A DNA stretch of 36,229 bases from Bacteroidales bacterium (GCA_017965765.1 JAGCPJ010000011.1:1-36229); one strand, 5' to 3'; positions 1-8,508 are shown, counted from the stretch's first letter. Notes: generated by a model not told the origin, from the sequence alone. Translations and numbers: made by a program.

Positions 1-720
1 ATCAAGAGAGAAGACCTCGTCGTCGTCTCCATCATGCCTTGCTTGGCCAAGAAGTACGAAAGCAAGCGTAAGGAATTCTACAAGGACGGCAACCCGGATA
101 TCGACTACGTGCTGACGACCCGTGAGTTGGCCCGCTTGATCAAGCAGTTCAACCTTGACCTGAAGGATATGCCTTCAGAGGATTACGACGATCCGCTCGG
201 CGAATCCACAGGTGCTGCTGTCATCTTCGGTGCTACCGGTGGTGTGATCGAGGCTGCTACCCGTACCGCCTACGAGGTGTTCACTGGCAAGCCGCTGCCT
301 AAGATCGACTTCACCGAACTCCGTGGTATCGAAGGCATCCGTGACGCTTGGGTGGACTTCGACGGCACTCCGATCCATATCGGTATCGCCCACGGTCTGA
401 GCAACGCCCGCAAGCTCCTCGAGAGAGTGCGCGAAGGCAAGGAACAGTTCCACGCCATCGAGGTGATGGCCTGCCCTGGCGGCTGCGTTGGCGGCGCTGG
501 TCAGCCTTACCACCACGGCAACAGCGAGATCATCAAGAAACGTACGGAGGCTATCTATCGTGAAGACCTCGGCAAACCGATCCGTAAGTCACACGAGAAT
601 CCGTCGATCAAGAAGATCTACGAAGAGTACTTTGGTGAGCCTTGCGGCCACAAGTCACACGAACTGCTGCACACCCACTATTTCGACAAGTCGGAACATG
701 TTGAGATCAGCGAGGATTAA
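1..720 (+). CDS. hydA: [FeFe]-hydrogenase catalytic subunit (HydA-type), 5'-truncated
   Basis: This frame is open from base 1, so the gene starts outside the window and only about the last 239 residues are visible. Two of the three H-cluster signatures are present: MPCLAKKYE near the start, and EVMACPGGCVGGAGQP further on. They supply the cysteines that hold the [4Fe-4S]-2Fe active site of group A hydrogenases. The first signature (TSCCP-like) and the N-terminal ferredoxin domains lie upstream and cannot be seen. The tail HELLHTHYF is typical of NAD(P)-linked, HydA-like enzymes. The enzyme makes or uses H2 in the cytosol. The NuoE-like gene 31 bp downstream suggests an electron-bifurcating HydABC complex using ferredoxin and NADH. 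The bifurcating role is inferred from this context; the hydrogenase assignment is firm. Confidence 0.95.
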   Translation: MKREDLVVVSIMPCLAKKYESKRKEFYKDGNPDIDYVLTTRELARLIKQFNLDLKDMPSEDYDDPLGESTGAAVIFGATGGVIEAATRTAYEVFTGKPLPKIDFTELRGIEGIRDAWVDFDGTPIHIGIAHGLSNARKLLERVREGKEQFHAIEVMACPGGCVGGAGQPYHHGNSEIIKKRTEAIYREDLGKPIRKSHENPSIKKIYEEYFGEPCGHKSHELLHTHYFDKSEHVEISED

Positions 721-751
721 TAACCAGTAAAAAATAGAAAGGAAATATACT

Positions 752-1228
752 ATGGCAGTTATTAAATTATCAGAATCGAAGATCAACTTCATCAAGGACG
801 TCTGCAAGTCGTTCGGCAACAAGCCGGGTGAGGTCATCAACGTGCTGCACAAGGTCCAGGGCGAGTTCGGCTATCTGCCGGCAGAGGTCCAGGAGCTCGT
901 GGCCAAGGAGCTGGGCATCCCGGTCTCCAGGGTGTATGGCATCGTGTCGTTCTATTCGTTCTTCACCATGACTCCTAAAGGTGAGCACCCGATCAGCGTT
1001 TGCTTGGGTACTGCCTGCTACGTGCGTGGTGCCGAGAAGGTGTTGGACGAGCTGAAGCGTCAGCTGGGCATCGGTGTCGGCGAGGTGACTCCCGACGGCA
1101 AGTTCTCGCTGAACTGCCTCCGCTGCGTCGGCGCCTGCGGTCTGGCCCCCGTCATCGAAGTCGGTGAGAAGGTCTATGGCCGTATGACTCCTGACAGAGT
1201 GAAGGACGTGCTCGCTGAGTACAGATGA
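752..1228 (+). CDS. hydC: NuoE/HydC-like [2Fe-2S] subunit of the hydrogenase
   Basis: A 158-residue thioredoxin-like ferredoxin of the NuoE (24 kDa) family. The N-terminal half is helical. The C-terminal half carries the four-cysteine [2Fe-2S] pattern, CLGTAC followed by CVGACG. In trimeric hydrogenases this subunit passes electrons between the flavin subunit HydB and the catalytic subunit HydA. The ATG at 752 is preceded by a purine-rich AGAAAGGAAA stretch. It follows hydA by 31 bp and ends just before a strong terminator, so it is the last gene of the operon. No HydB/NuoF gene follows, so that subunit must lie upstream of the window or elsewhere. A NuoE of complex I is a less likely alternative because the neighbour is a hydrogenase. 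Confidence 0.9.
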   Translation: MAVIKLSESKINFIKDVCKSFGNKPGEVINVLHKVQGEFGYLPAEVQELVAKELGIPVSRVYGIVSFYSFFTMTPKGEHPISVCLGTACYVRGAEKVLDELKRQLGIGVGEVTPDGKFSLNCLRCVGACGLAPVIEVGEKVYGRMTPDRVKDVLAEYR

Positions 1229-1254
1229 TCCTATCATTAATTAGGAATTAACCG

Positions 1255-1292
1255 AAAAGCCTTCGTCTCGTTTTGAGGCGAAGGCTTTTTTT
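1255..1292 (+). terminator. Rho-independent terminator of the hydrogenase operon
   Basis: A 15-bp stem (1255-1269 with 1275-1289, one G-T pair) with a 5-nt loop (GTTTT) is followed by a run of Ts to 1292. It begins 26 bp after the hydC stop codon. This is the clearest intrinsic terminator in the window. Confidence 0.9.
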
Positions 1293-1302
1293 GTTATCTT
1301 TG
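1273..1302 (+). promoter_or_regulatory. Bacteroidota promoter for the C25 peptidase gene
   Basis: A -7 box TATCTTTG lies at 1295-1302, with a -33 TTG at 1273-1275, spacing 19. Transcription would begin near 1307, giving a leader of roughly 17 nt before the ATG at 1324. The -33 element lies in the loop of the preceding terminator hairpin. Confidence 0.65.
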
Positions 1303-1323
1303 CCGTCCCTAATTCGAAATCAA

Positions 1324-4300
1324 ATGAAAAAAGTACTGTTTCCCATGCTGCTGATTTTCCTTGGCCTTACCGCCATGGCCCAGCAAAGCATCCCGCTACG
1401 TTCGGCCGACAAGGCTGATTGTATCAAGACTGACATGAATGGCCTCAAGGCTTCATTCGCATTCTCAACCATTACTGCCCGGGATTACGAGAGCAAACAA
1501 GGAACGTTCTCCTGGATCAGTTTGCCTAACACTGTCATCGGTGGCAACGAAGGCGACCCACAGATTCCTGTGGTGAATGAACTTATTGCCGTCCCGTTCG
1601 GTGCCACCCCGCGTATTGAAATCACGAGCTACAACACCACAGACTATCGTCTGGCAGATTATGATATAAAGACCATGGTGCCACGCCAGCCTTCACTGCG
1701 TAAGGACCAAAAAGCCGAAGAGGTGCCCTTTATATTTAACAAGGTGTCCTATCAAACCCGTGGAATGCGTTCCGAGCCTAAGGCTGTTGTCGAAGTGATG
1801 GGAACCATGCGTGGCATCCAACTTGGCAAGATGACCATTGAACCCGTCAGTTACGACCCTGTCAACAACACCTTGCGGGTGTTCAACGATATTGAGGTGG
1901 AGGTCCATTTCGACGGTGCTGATACCAAAGCCACCGAAGACATGCTGGTCAAGACTTATAGCCCTTATTTTGATGTCGTTTACAAACAGTTGTTCAACGG
2001 CGCCATGATTCGCACTGCCTACGAAAACTTTCCCGAGCTTTATACTACTCCGGTGAAGATGCTCGTCGTGACCACCACGAAATATACCAATAGCGAGCCC
2101 TTCCAGACATGGTTGGAATGGAAAAAACAGAAAGGCATTGATGTGGATTTGCAGATCGTGACCAGCAGCACGAATGGCGCTACCATCCGTTCCTTGATCC
2201 AAAGCAGATACAACCTCAACCACCCGACGTTTTTGGTCATTGTTGGCGATGAGAACGATGTCACTAATTGTGAGACCTATAACGTAGAGGGCAACTATTT
2301 CAACCCTTACGTCAGCGACAACCCATACGCTTCTGTTGACAACGATATCTATCACGATCTGTATATGAGCCGCATGGCGGTGTCGAACGTCACCGAGTTA
2401 GGCAACCTCGTCCATAAGATTCTCACCTACGAGAAATATACCATGTCCGACCCGAGCTACTTGGACAATGCAGTCTTGATCGCTGGTTTCGATGCCAACG
2501 GATGGGACGAAGCCGCCGGTCGGCCCACCATCCAATATGCGCTCAACAGCTATTTCAACACAGACCATGGCTTTAGCAATGTCTATGGTTACGTCACATC
2601 CGACTACACGGGATGCTACGATCATCTGAGCACTGGTGTCGGTTTTGTCAACTACACCGCACACGGTAACATCCAGGCTTGGTCAAGTCCCAACTTTACG
2701 AATGCCAATGCCGATGCCTTGACCAACGCAGACAAGTATTTCTTCGCAGTGGGGAACTGCTGCTTGGCGGCCAACTGGGGCAACAGTACTTATACCCCTT
2801 GCCTAGGTGAAAACCTGATTCGTTCCGCCGAAAAAGGAGCTGTTTGCTACATTGGTTCGGTCGTCGAAACTTATTGGTTTGAAGACTATTACTTCGGTGT
2901 TGGAGCCCACGACCCCGAGCCGGCAACGGTTCAAACCGTCGAGTCCACCATGACAGGCATGTACGATGCCTTGTTTGACGACACGGAGTTCAACTCCATG
3001 AGCTCGATCATCTATATTGGCAACGCTGCCGTTACATACGCACATGCCGCTGGTTATGAATACTCCGTCGATGACGAATATTACTGGAGAGCTTACCAGT
3101 GTTTAGGAGATGGTTCAGTGATGCCTTATATGACCCAACCCTCTGTAAACCTGGTGAGCCACGATCCTACCCTGGGCATCGGAGTAAATACCTTTACCGT
3201 CAACGCCGATGCTGGGTCCTATGTCTCCATTACTCGAGACAATGAGATCCTCGGTGTGGCGCAAGTCGGACCTGAAGGTACCGCCAATGTGCCGATTACC
3301 CCAGTAACTACTTCTGGCGACGTACTGGTCACGGTCACCCGTAGCCAACGTCAGCCTTACATTCAGACCATCCAGGCTGTTCCGTTGGAAGAAGCCTACA
3401 TCAGCCTTGAAAGTTATACGCCTATGACTGCCCACGTCGGTGACGATACCGCTTTGGAACTCACCTTCAAAAACGTGGGTAGCACCCCATGCACAGGTAA
3501 TACTACCGTCACCTTGTCATCCGATGACGCTAACATCATCACCCAGACCCAGACTTTCGGTACCTTGGCAGCTGGTGCCACTACCACGGTGAGCGGCTTC
3601 CTCTTTAACATCAGCACTGACACGCCTGAAGGTACCCATGTCACCTTCCACTATACTGCCGTCAACGATACTCATACCTGGGAGGGTGACTTTGTGATCA
3701 TCGCGGGGGAGGTTGCGCTGGAATACAAGAACATGTCATGGGACGGTGGTTTCGTTCCTGGTGAGACCTTGACACTGACTGCCAGATTCCGGAATACTGG
3801 CCACCACCAAGCGACCAACGCTATCGCCACGATGACCACGGATAGTGAATACTTGACGATCTCCAATCCAGTCATCGCTGTGGATACCGTCGCAGCCGAA
3901 GGGGAGGTTTCCTGCGTGTTCACGGTCACCATCGCGGCCAACTGCCCCGAGAGTGAGGAGATTCCTGTTACTTTCACGATGACCGCTGATGGAGGCCTCA
4001 GTGCCCAAGGTTCAGAGCTGCTGAAAAACACTTGTAGTGTCATCTTCAGCCTTAAGGACAGTTATGGCGATGGTTGGAACAACGCCAAACTCACCGTCAG
4101 TTTCGACGACGGCACTGAATCGCAAGTTCTTACCATAGCATCGGGCAACAATTCAGCCACCTATACCATCGAAATCCACAATGGCACCCACGTAACCCTG
4201 ACCTGGACCAAAGGCAGCTACGACCAAGAGTGTTCCTTCGTGGTGAGCTACGAAGGCGACGCCATCATCTTCCAACAAGGGGTCAGTCCCGCAGCCGGTG

Positions 4301-5631
4301 TACTCTTCGAGTTCGATTGTCACTGCGGTGCTGCAACTGCCATTTTCAACATCACTGCCACGTCAAGCGACACCGCCCATGGCACGGTCAGTGGAGGAGG
4401 GGAGTTTGGTTTTGGCGACTATTGCACCCTGACCGCCACGCCGGCAGAAGGATACTTCTTTGCAGGTTGGACCGAAAACGGAACGATGGTGTCAACCGCC
4501 AATCCCTATACCTTCCCCGTTGACAACAATCACCAATTTGAGGCTGGCTTTGGCCCGGGACTTGAAGTGGGACAAGATGGAGGCAATCACGACTATCTTC
4601 CTAGTTATAGTTTCTACGAATATGCGCTGTCGCAACAAATCTATACTCCCGAAGAAATCGGATCGGCCTGCACCATCACCAGCATCTCCTTCTTCAATAA
4701 AGCAAATATAGACAGAGACCGTAATTATGACATTTATTTGAAACACACTGACAAATCCTCTTTTAGCAGTAAAACCGATTGGATTACAGTGTCGGATTCC
4801 GACAAGGTGTATAGTGGCACGGTGACGATGGGTGCAGTGGCGTGGACCACCTTTGTGCTTGACACACCGTTTGAGTATGACGGTGTCTCTAATCTTGTCT
4901 TGGTGATGGATGACAATACCAATGGATATGAACATGCACCTTATATGTCCTGCTCGGTTTACAGCACTGAAGAAAATCAAGCCCTGTACGCCCATTCCGC
5001 AGCGACAAACTACAATCCGTTATCGCCGCCAACTACTTCAGAATACAACAGCAATGTACTGAATGTGAAGAACCACCTTATCCTTGGCATTGAGGCGGAC
5101 GAACCTCAATACCAGCAGACGCTCACCTTGTCCTCTGGTTGGAACTGGGTTTCCTTCAACGTGGAGATTACCATGGATGACCTTAAGGCGGCGCTTCTGG
5201 CCGCTTCGCCGGGACCGCAACCCATGATCAAGTCGAAAAGCAACGGCCAGATCTCGGCCATGAATGCGACGACATGGGTGGGCGCATTGAGCACGCTTGA
5301 CCTGTCGCAGATGTACGAGATCAAAGTTGCCAACGCCTGCGAGCTTCTTCTGGAAGGTGCGCCAATCAACACTGCAGACCATCCGGCAACGATCAAGGAA
5401 GGCGTTAACTGGCTGGCCTTCCCTCTTGACGCGGAGATGACCGTCACCCATGCCTTCGAGGGCTTCGCCGTCTCAGGCGACATCGTCAAAGCCAAAAGCG
5501 GCGGCCAGGCCACCTGCGTCGGCTCCACATGGATGGGCGCCCTTAAAAACCTCAAACCGGGTATGGGCTACATCTACAAGTCGGCCGAGGCAGGCGAACG
5601 AACGTTTACTTACCCGACAAGCAAGAAATAG
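1324..5631 (+). CDS. Secreted gingipain-like C25 cysteine peptidase, multidomain
   Basis: A 1435-residue secreted protein. The ATG at 1324 is chosen because it follows the promoter and begins a clear signal peptide (MKKVLFPMLL...AMAQQ); the frame also extends upstream into the terminator. Residues about 25-240 resemble the gingipain propeptide. The C25 catalytic domain follows, with the dyad His447 (YTAHG) and Cys480 (GNCC, second Cys). Ig-like and CARDB-like beta domains come next, then an SYGDGW module (about 907-995), one InlB-type repeat (about 1010-1076), and a beta-sandwich module (about 1080-1255). The C-terminus has two tandem 'GWNWVSF / GVNWLAFP' units. Family members are exported by the type IX system and degrade proteins outside the cell. 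No standard T9SS C-terminal sorting domain was recognised. The 3' end overlaps the convergent flavodiiron gene by 26 bp. Confidence 0.88.
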   Translation: MKKVLFPMLLIFLGLTAMAQQSIPLRSADKADCIKTDMNGLKASFAFSTITARDYESKQGTFSWISLPNTVIGGNEGDPQIPVVNELIAVPFGATPRIEITSYNTTDYRLADYDIKTMVPRQPSLRKDQKAEEVPFIFNKVSYQTRGMRSEPKAVVEVMGTMRGIQLGKMTIEPVSYDPVNNTLRVFNDIEVEVHFDGADTKATEDMLVKTYSPYFDVVYKQLFNGAMIRTAYENFPELYTTPVKMLVVTTTKYTNSEPFQTWLEWKKQKGIDVDLQIVTSSTNGATIRSLIQSRYNLNHPTFLVIVGDENDVTNCETYNVEGNYFNPYVSDNPYASVDNDIYHDLYMSRMAVSNVTELGNLVHKILTYEKYTMSDPSYLDNAVLIAGFDANGWDEAAGRPTIQYALNSYFNTDHGFSNVYGYVTSDYTGCYDHLSTGVGFVNYTAHGNIQAWSSPNFTNANADALTNADKYFFAVGNCCLAANWGNSTYTPCLGENLIRSAEKGAVCYIGSVVETYWFEDYYFGVGAHDPEPATVQTVESTMTGMYDALFDDTEFNSMSSIIYIGNAAVTYAHAAGYEYSVDDEYYWRAYQCLGDGSVMPYMTQPSVNLVSHDPTLGIGVNTFTVNADAGSYVSITRDNEILGVAQVGPEGTANVPITPVTTSGDVLVTVTRSQRQPYIQTIQAVPLEEAYISLESYTPMTAHVGDDTALELTFKNVGSTPCTGNTTVTLSSDDANIITQTQTFGTLAAGATTTVSGFLFNISTDTPEGTHVTFHYTAVNDTHTWEGDFVIIAGEVALEYKNMSWDGGFVPGETLTLTARFRNTGHHQATNAIATMTTDSEYLTISNPVIAVDTVAAEGEVSCVFTVTIAANCPESEEIPVTFTMTADGGLSAQGSELLKNTCSVIFSLKDSYGDGWNNAKLTVSFDDGTESQVLTIASGNNSATYTIEIHNGTHVTLTWTKGSYDQECSFVVSYEGDAIIFQQGVSPAAGVLFEFDCHCGAATAIFNITATSSDTAHGTVSGGGEFGFGDYCTLTATPAEGYFFAGWTENGTMVSTANPYTFPVDNNHQFEAGFGPGLEVGQDGGNHDYLPSYSFYEYALSQQIYTPEEIGSACTITSISFFNKANIDRDRNYDIYLKHTDKSSFSSKTDWITVSDSDKVYSGTVTMGAVAWTTFVLDTPFEYDGVSNLVLVMDDNTNGYEHAPYMSCSVYSTEENQALYAHSAATNYNPLSPPTTSEYNSNVLNVKNHLILGIEADEPQYQQTLTLSSGWNWVSFNVEITMDDLKAALLAASPGPQPMIKSKSNGQISAMNATTWVGALSTLDLSQMYEIKVANACELLLEGAPINTADHPATIKEGVNWLAFPLDAEMTVTHAFEGFAVSGDIVKAKSGGQATCVGSTWMGALKNLKPGMGYIYKSAEAGERTFTYPTSKK

Positions 5632-6802
5632 CCACAGCCTTTCCCAGGTTGTAAAGCTTGTCCCAATCTTCCTCGCGGATGGGAGCGCCTTTTACCTCGA
5701 CGCTTTCAGCCGCGAGGTTCCATTGGCCCTCTTCGGCGTATTTGGCGAGCGTCTTCACGCCGCCGCCGCTCCAGCTCATGCCGCCAAACAGGCCGTAGCA
5801 CTTGTTCTTCGGCTTGAACTCGTTGAGCTCGTGCACCAGCAGGGTCATGTTGGGGAACATGTTGGCGTAATGGGCACAGGCACCGAGGATGACACCTTTG
5901 TATTTCCAGATGTCGCTCAGGATAAACGAGACCTCGGTCCTGGCCACGTCATAAACCTTCACCTCCTTGATACCGGCCTCGGCAGCGCCACGGGCCACGA
6001 TCTCGGCCATCCGTGCGGTGTTGCCGTGCATGGAACCATAGACGATGACCACACCTTCTTCACTCTCGTGTTTGCTCCACTGGGTGTATTTCTCGATAAC
6101 CCATGCAGGGTTGGAGCGCCACACCAAACCGTGGGAGGGGGCGATCATCTTGATCTCCAGTCCACCGAGTTTCTCAATGGCTTTTAAGGCTTGCATGGCC
6201 ATCTTGCCGACGATGTTGGCGTAGTAACGCCGCATCTCGTCTTCGTAGAAGGCGAGGTTGACCTGGTCGTCGAAGATGCCGCCGTTCAAGGTGCCAAAGC
6301 CGCCAAAGGCGTCGTTGCTGAAGACAATCTGGCTGTGTTGCTCATAGGTCACCATCGACTCGGGCCAGTGGACCATTGGCACCATGAAGAACTGCAAGGT
6401 ATGGGTGCCAAGGCTTAACGTCTCGCCCTCAGCCACGACCTTCTTGTTTGCGATGGGACCGTAGAAGGCCTCGAGCGGTGCGAAAGTCTTCGCGTTGCCC
6501 ACCACCTGCACCTCGGGCCATTCTCTGATGACGGCAGCCACGGTGCTGCTGTGGTCGGGCTCGTCGTGATTAATAACAAGGTAATCCACCTTGCGACCTT
6601 GGAGTACAGACTTCACCTTGAAAAGGTATTCCTCCAGGAAGTTGGCCTCCACGGGGTCGATCAAGGCCACCTGGGTATCCACGATGAGGTAGGAGTTGTA
6701 GGACACACCGTTGGGCAGCTCGATATGGTTTTCAAACTTGTCGGTGTGACGATCGTTGACGCCGACGTAATAGATATTATCGGATAATTGGATTTGATTC
6801 AT
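5606..6802 (-). CDS. fprA: Flavodiiron protein (A-type flavoprotein, FprA)
   Basis: 398 residues. The N-terminal metallo-beta-lactamase-like domain holds the diiron site: His79, Glu81, Asp83 and His84 in HDEPDH, then a His in MVHWPE, an Asp in SNDAFG and a His in APSHG. The C-terminal flavodoxin domain starts at VIVYGSMHGNTARM and binds FMN. The enzyme reduces O2 to water and/or NO to N2O in the cytosol of anaerobes, taking electrons from rubredoxin. The ATG at 6802 was chosen because it starts the family's usual N-terminus and sits 2 nt after the stop of the upstream high-molecular-weight rubredoxin. It is the last gene of a three-gene operon that also encodes its likely electron donors. Whether O2 or NO is preferred cannot be read from the sequence. 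Confidence 0.95.
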   Translation of the reverse strand: MNQIQLSDNIYYVGVNDRHTDKFENHIELPNGVSYNSYLIVDTQVALIDPVEANFLEEYLFKVKSVLQGRKVDYLVINHDEPDHSSTVAAVIREWPEVQVVGNAKTFAPLEAFYGPIANKKVVAEGETLSLGTHTLQFFMVPMVHWPESMVTYEQHSQIVFSNDAFGGFGTLNGGIFDDQVNLAFYEDEMRRYYANIVGKMAMQALKAIEKLGGLEIKMIAPSHGLVWRSNPAWVIEKYTQWSKHESEEGVVIVYGSMHGNTARMAEIVARGAAEAGIKEVKVYDVARTEVSFILSDIWKYKGVILGACAHYANMFPNMTLLVHELNEFKPKNKCYGLFGGMSWSGGGVKTLAKYAEEGQWNLAAESVEVKGAPIREEDWDKLYNLGKAVAISCLSGK

Positions 6803-6804
6803 GA

Positions 6805-7428
6805 TTACAAAATTTCTACAAAATCTTCCGCGCCGTGTTTGCACAACGGGCATACGAAGTCATCGGGGAGGGAATCACCTTCATAAATGTAGCCACAGAC
6901 CTTACATTCCCAGCGGCGTTTGCCATTCTTGGGCTTCTCGGCTTGAGGTTGAGGTTTGGGCTTGATGTTCTTCTGGTAATAGTCGTAGGTGACGGATGGC
7001 TTGTCGGAAAGCACCTGGGCATCAAGCACGTCGGCGATGAACATGGTGTGGGTGCCGAGATCGATGCTCTTGTTCACCCTGCAGGCCAGATAGGCGTTGG
7101 TGTATTTCGGGAGGTAAAGCACATGGTTCACGGCGCGGTGCTCGGCCTCGCAGTTGGCGAATTTATTCACCGTTCGGCCGCTCTGGAAACCGAAATGCTC
7201 AAAGACGAACATCGGCGCCTCCGTGGTCAGCATCGAGACGTTGAACACGCACGAGTCCTTGATGAGCTCGTGCGTGTAGTTGCCTTTGTTGACCGTCACG
7301 GCAATCTGCAAGGGATTGCTGGTGACTTGCGTCACCGTGTTCACAATGCATCCGTTGTCGATGTTGTCGTAATTCGTGGTCAGGACATACAGCCCGTAAC
7401 CGATGTTGAACAAGGCCTTGGTGTCCAT
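6805..7428 (-). CDS. hrb: High-molecular-weight rubredoxin (flavin reductase + rubredoxin)
   Basis: 207 residues. The N-terminal part (about 1-155) is a flavin-reductase-like split-barrel domain ([18 protein letters not shown]). A Pro/Lys-rich linker follows, then a C-terminal rubredoxin domain with iron ligands Cys175, Cys178, Cys193 and Cys196 (CKVCGY and CPLC). The same architecture is known as Hrb in Moorella, where it passes electrons from NAD(P)H to the flavodiiron protein. Its start codon overlaps the stop of the upstream rubredoxin gene by one base (TAATG), and the flavodiiron gene starts 2 nt after its own stop. The three proteins are therefore very probably co-translated as one electron-transfer chain. 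Confidence 0.93.
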   Translation of the reverse strand: MDTKALFNIGYGLYVLTTNYDNIDNGCIVNTVTQVTSNPLQIAVTVNKGNYTHELIKDSCVFNVSMLTTEAPMFVFEHFGFQSGRTVNKFANCEAEHRAVNHVLYLPKYTNAYLACRVNKSIDLGTHTMFIADVLDAQVLSDKPSVTYDYYQKNIKPKPQPQAEKPKNGKRRWECKVCGYIYEGDSLPDDFVCPLCKHGAEDFVEIL

Positions 7429-7589
7429 TATTCCATCACTGAGAAACTGTCCTTGCCGATGCCACAGAGCGGGCAGCTCCAGCTGTCGGGAATGGCTTCA
7501 AATGGGGTTCCGGGGGCAATGCCACTGTCGGGATCGCCTTTTTCTGGGTCATAGATGTAACCGCAGACGTCGCAAACGTATTTTTTCAT
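7428..7589 (-). CDS. Rubredoxin
   Basis: A short gene of 53 residues ([18 protein letters not shown]...). The four iron-binding cysteines are Cys6, Cys9, Cys39 and Cys42 in CDVCGY and CPLCG. The aromatic residues (Tyr4, Tyr11, Tyr13, Trp37) are those of canonical rubredoxins, and the length is usual for the family. It carries one electron per Fe(SCys)4 centre in the cytosol. It is the first gene of the rubredoxin - Hrb - flavodiiron operon and is joined to Hrb by a TAATG stop/start overlap, so a role as donor to the flavodiiron protein is likely. A weak -7-like box lies about 35 bp upstream. Confidence 0.95.
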   Translation of the reverse strand: MKKYVCDVCGYIYDPEKGDPDSGIAPGTPFEAIPDSWSCPLCGIGKDSFSVME

Positions 7590-7624
7590 AAGAATATAGA
7601 ATTTAGAAGTTGGAATTCAAATTG

Positions 7625-7632
7625 TAAAAATA
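7625..7632 (-). promoter_or_regulatory. Possible -7 box for the rubredoxin-Hrb-FDP operon
   Basis: On the minus strand the sequence reads TATTTTTA, one base away from TAnnTTTG, about 35 nt upstream of the rubredoxin ATG. It is the best candidate in the divergent gap with the exonuclease gene. Confidence 0.35.
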
Positions 7633-7667
7633 CGATTTCTTTTTGAAATGGCAAGAAAAATAAGGTG

Positions 7668-7675
7668 TATCTTTG
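7668..7675 (+). promoter_or_regulatory. -7 box of the exonuclease promoter
   Basis: A perfect TATCTTTG. A TTTG at 7642-7645 could be the -33 element, but the spacing (22) is slightly long. Transcription would start near 7680. This lies downstream of the first in-frame ATG (7648) and therefore affects the choice of start codon. Confidence 0.55.
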
Positions 7676-7701
7676 CAAATTCAAAAACAGAGATACATAC
7701 A

Positions 7702-8289
7702 GTGACGGATACAGTGAATCAGGACAAACCGCGGCGTCGGTGGAGAAGGAGAGAGGCTAAACCCAAGGAAAAGCCGGTGTATCTTCCCGAAGGACATCTC
7801 TCTGATTTTGCGGCCATCGACTTCGAGGCAGCCAATGCGGCCTTCACCAGCGCATGCAGCATGGGTCTGGTCATCGTTCGCAATGACGAGATTGTGGAGC
7901 GTTTCTATGGGTTGATGAAACCCGTGCCGAACCGTTACGACTGGTATAACTCCAAGGTCCACGGCATCAAGAAATCAGATACTGAAAAGGCACCTGCGTT
8001 TCCCTACCTTTGGGACCAGGTGAAGGACAAGGTGGAAGGCCTGCCTTTCGTGGCGCACGGCATGCTCTTCGACCAACATGTGTTGCGGGCGCTCCATGAA
8101 CTCTACAAGATTCCGTATCCCAATTACAAGTTCTACTGCACGCATATCGGGTCGGAGACGTATGTCCCAGACCTGGAGAACCACAAACTCCAGACCGTGG
8201 CGAAACACTTTGGCTATGAGATGAAAAACCATCATAACGCCCTCGACGACGCCGAAGCCTGCGCCGTCATTGCGATGAATATCTTTTGA
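7702..8289 (+). CDS. DnaQ-like DEDDh 3'-5' exonuclease
   Basis: About 195 residues of exonuclease fold. The DEDDh motifs are visible: ExoI FAAIDFEAAN (Asp and Glu metal ligands), ExoII AHGMLFDQHVL, and ExoIII HNALDDAEA with the catalytic His and Asp. The fold is shared with the DNA polymerase III epsilon subunit, and these proteins trim DNA or RNA 3' ends. No polymerase, BRCT or helicase domain is attached. The frame is open back to an ATG at 7648, but a promoter box at 7668-7675 would place transcription start after it, and the first residues look non-coding. GTG at 7702 or 7714 is therefore proposed, leading into a basic stretch (RRRWRRRE). The start is uncertain; the family is not. Confidence 0.82.
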   Translation: MTDTVNQDKPRRRWRRREAKPKEKPVYLPEGHLSDFAAIDFEAANAAFTSACSMGLVIVRNDEIVERFYGLMKPVPNRYDWYNSKVHGIKKSDTEKAPAFPYLWDQVKDKVEGLPFVAHGMLFDQHVLRALHELYKIPYPNYKFYCTHIGSETYVPDLENHKLQTVAKHFGYEMKNHHNALDDAEACAVIAMNIF

Positions 8290-8296
8290 CGTGGGT

Positions 8297-8458
8297 GTTT
8301 TTATCAAGAATTTGAGAATTTGAGAATTTCAAATTTGACATTGATTGAAATTATTATGAATTTGAGAAGGAAAAACGCATGCGTTTTTCCTCTCCAATTC
8401 CGATAAATTCTAAGGTGAGTAACAATCTCCAATTCTCTAATTCTTGATAAATAAAAAC
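8297..8458. repeat. Long inverted repeat around a perfect palindrome
   Basis: This gap between the exonuclease and nfn genes has imperfect inverted arms at 8297-8326 and 8425-8458. The left arm contains tandem 8-nt units (GAATTTGA). The centre has a perfect 22-nt palindrome at 8369-8390: GGAAAAACGCA followed by its complement. It could fold into a large hairpin and end transcription of the exonuclease gene, or it could be a small non-autonomous element. No coding potential was seen. Confidence 0.6.
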
Positions 8459-8500
8459 TCAACAACCTCAAATACTTTTTCATCGCATGGAAAAAAAACT

Positions 8501-8508
8501 TATCTTTG
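8501..8508 (+). promoter_or_regulatory. -7 box of the nfn promoter
   Basis: A perfect TATCTTTG lies 28 nt upstream of the ATG at 8536. Transcription would start near 8513. No clear -33 TTG was found at the usual spacing. The box supports the ATG at 8536 over the earlier in-frame ATG at 8506, which lies inside the box. Confidence 0.6.

Noticed and set aside
1273..1323. Upstream extension of the C25 peptidase to a TTG at 1273
   Set aside because: It would start within the terminator hairpin and before the -7 box, and would bury the signal peptide.
5450..6187. A plus-strand frame opposite the flavodiiron gene
   Set aside because: Low-complexity Ala/His-rich product and a diagnostic flavodiiron protein on the other strand.
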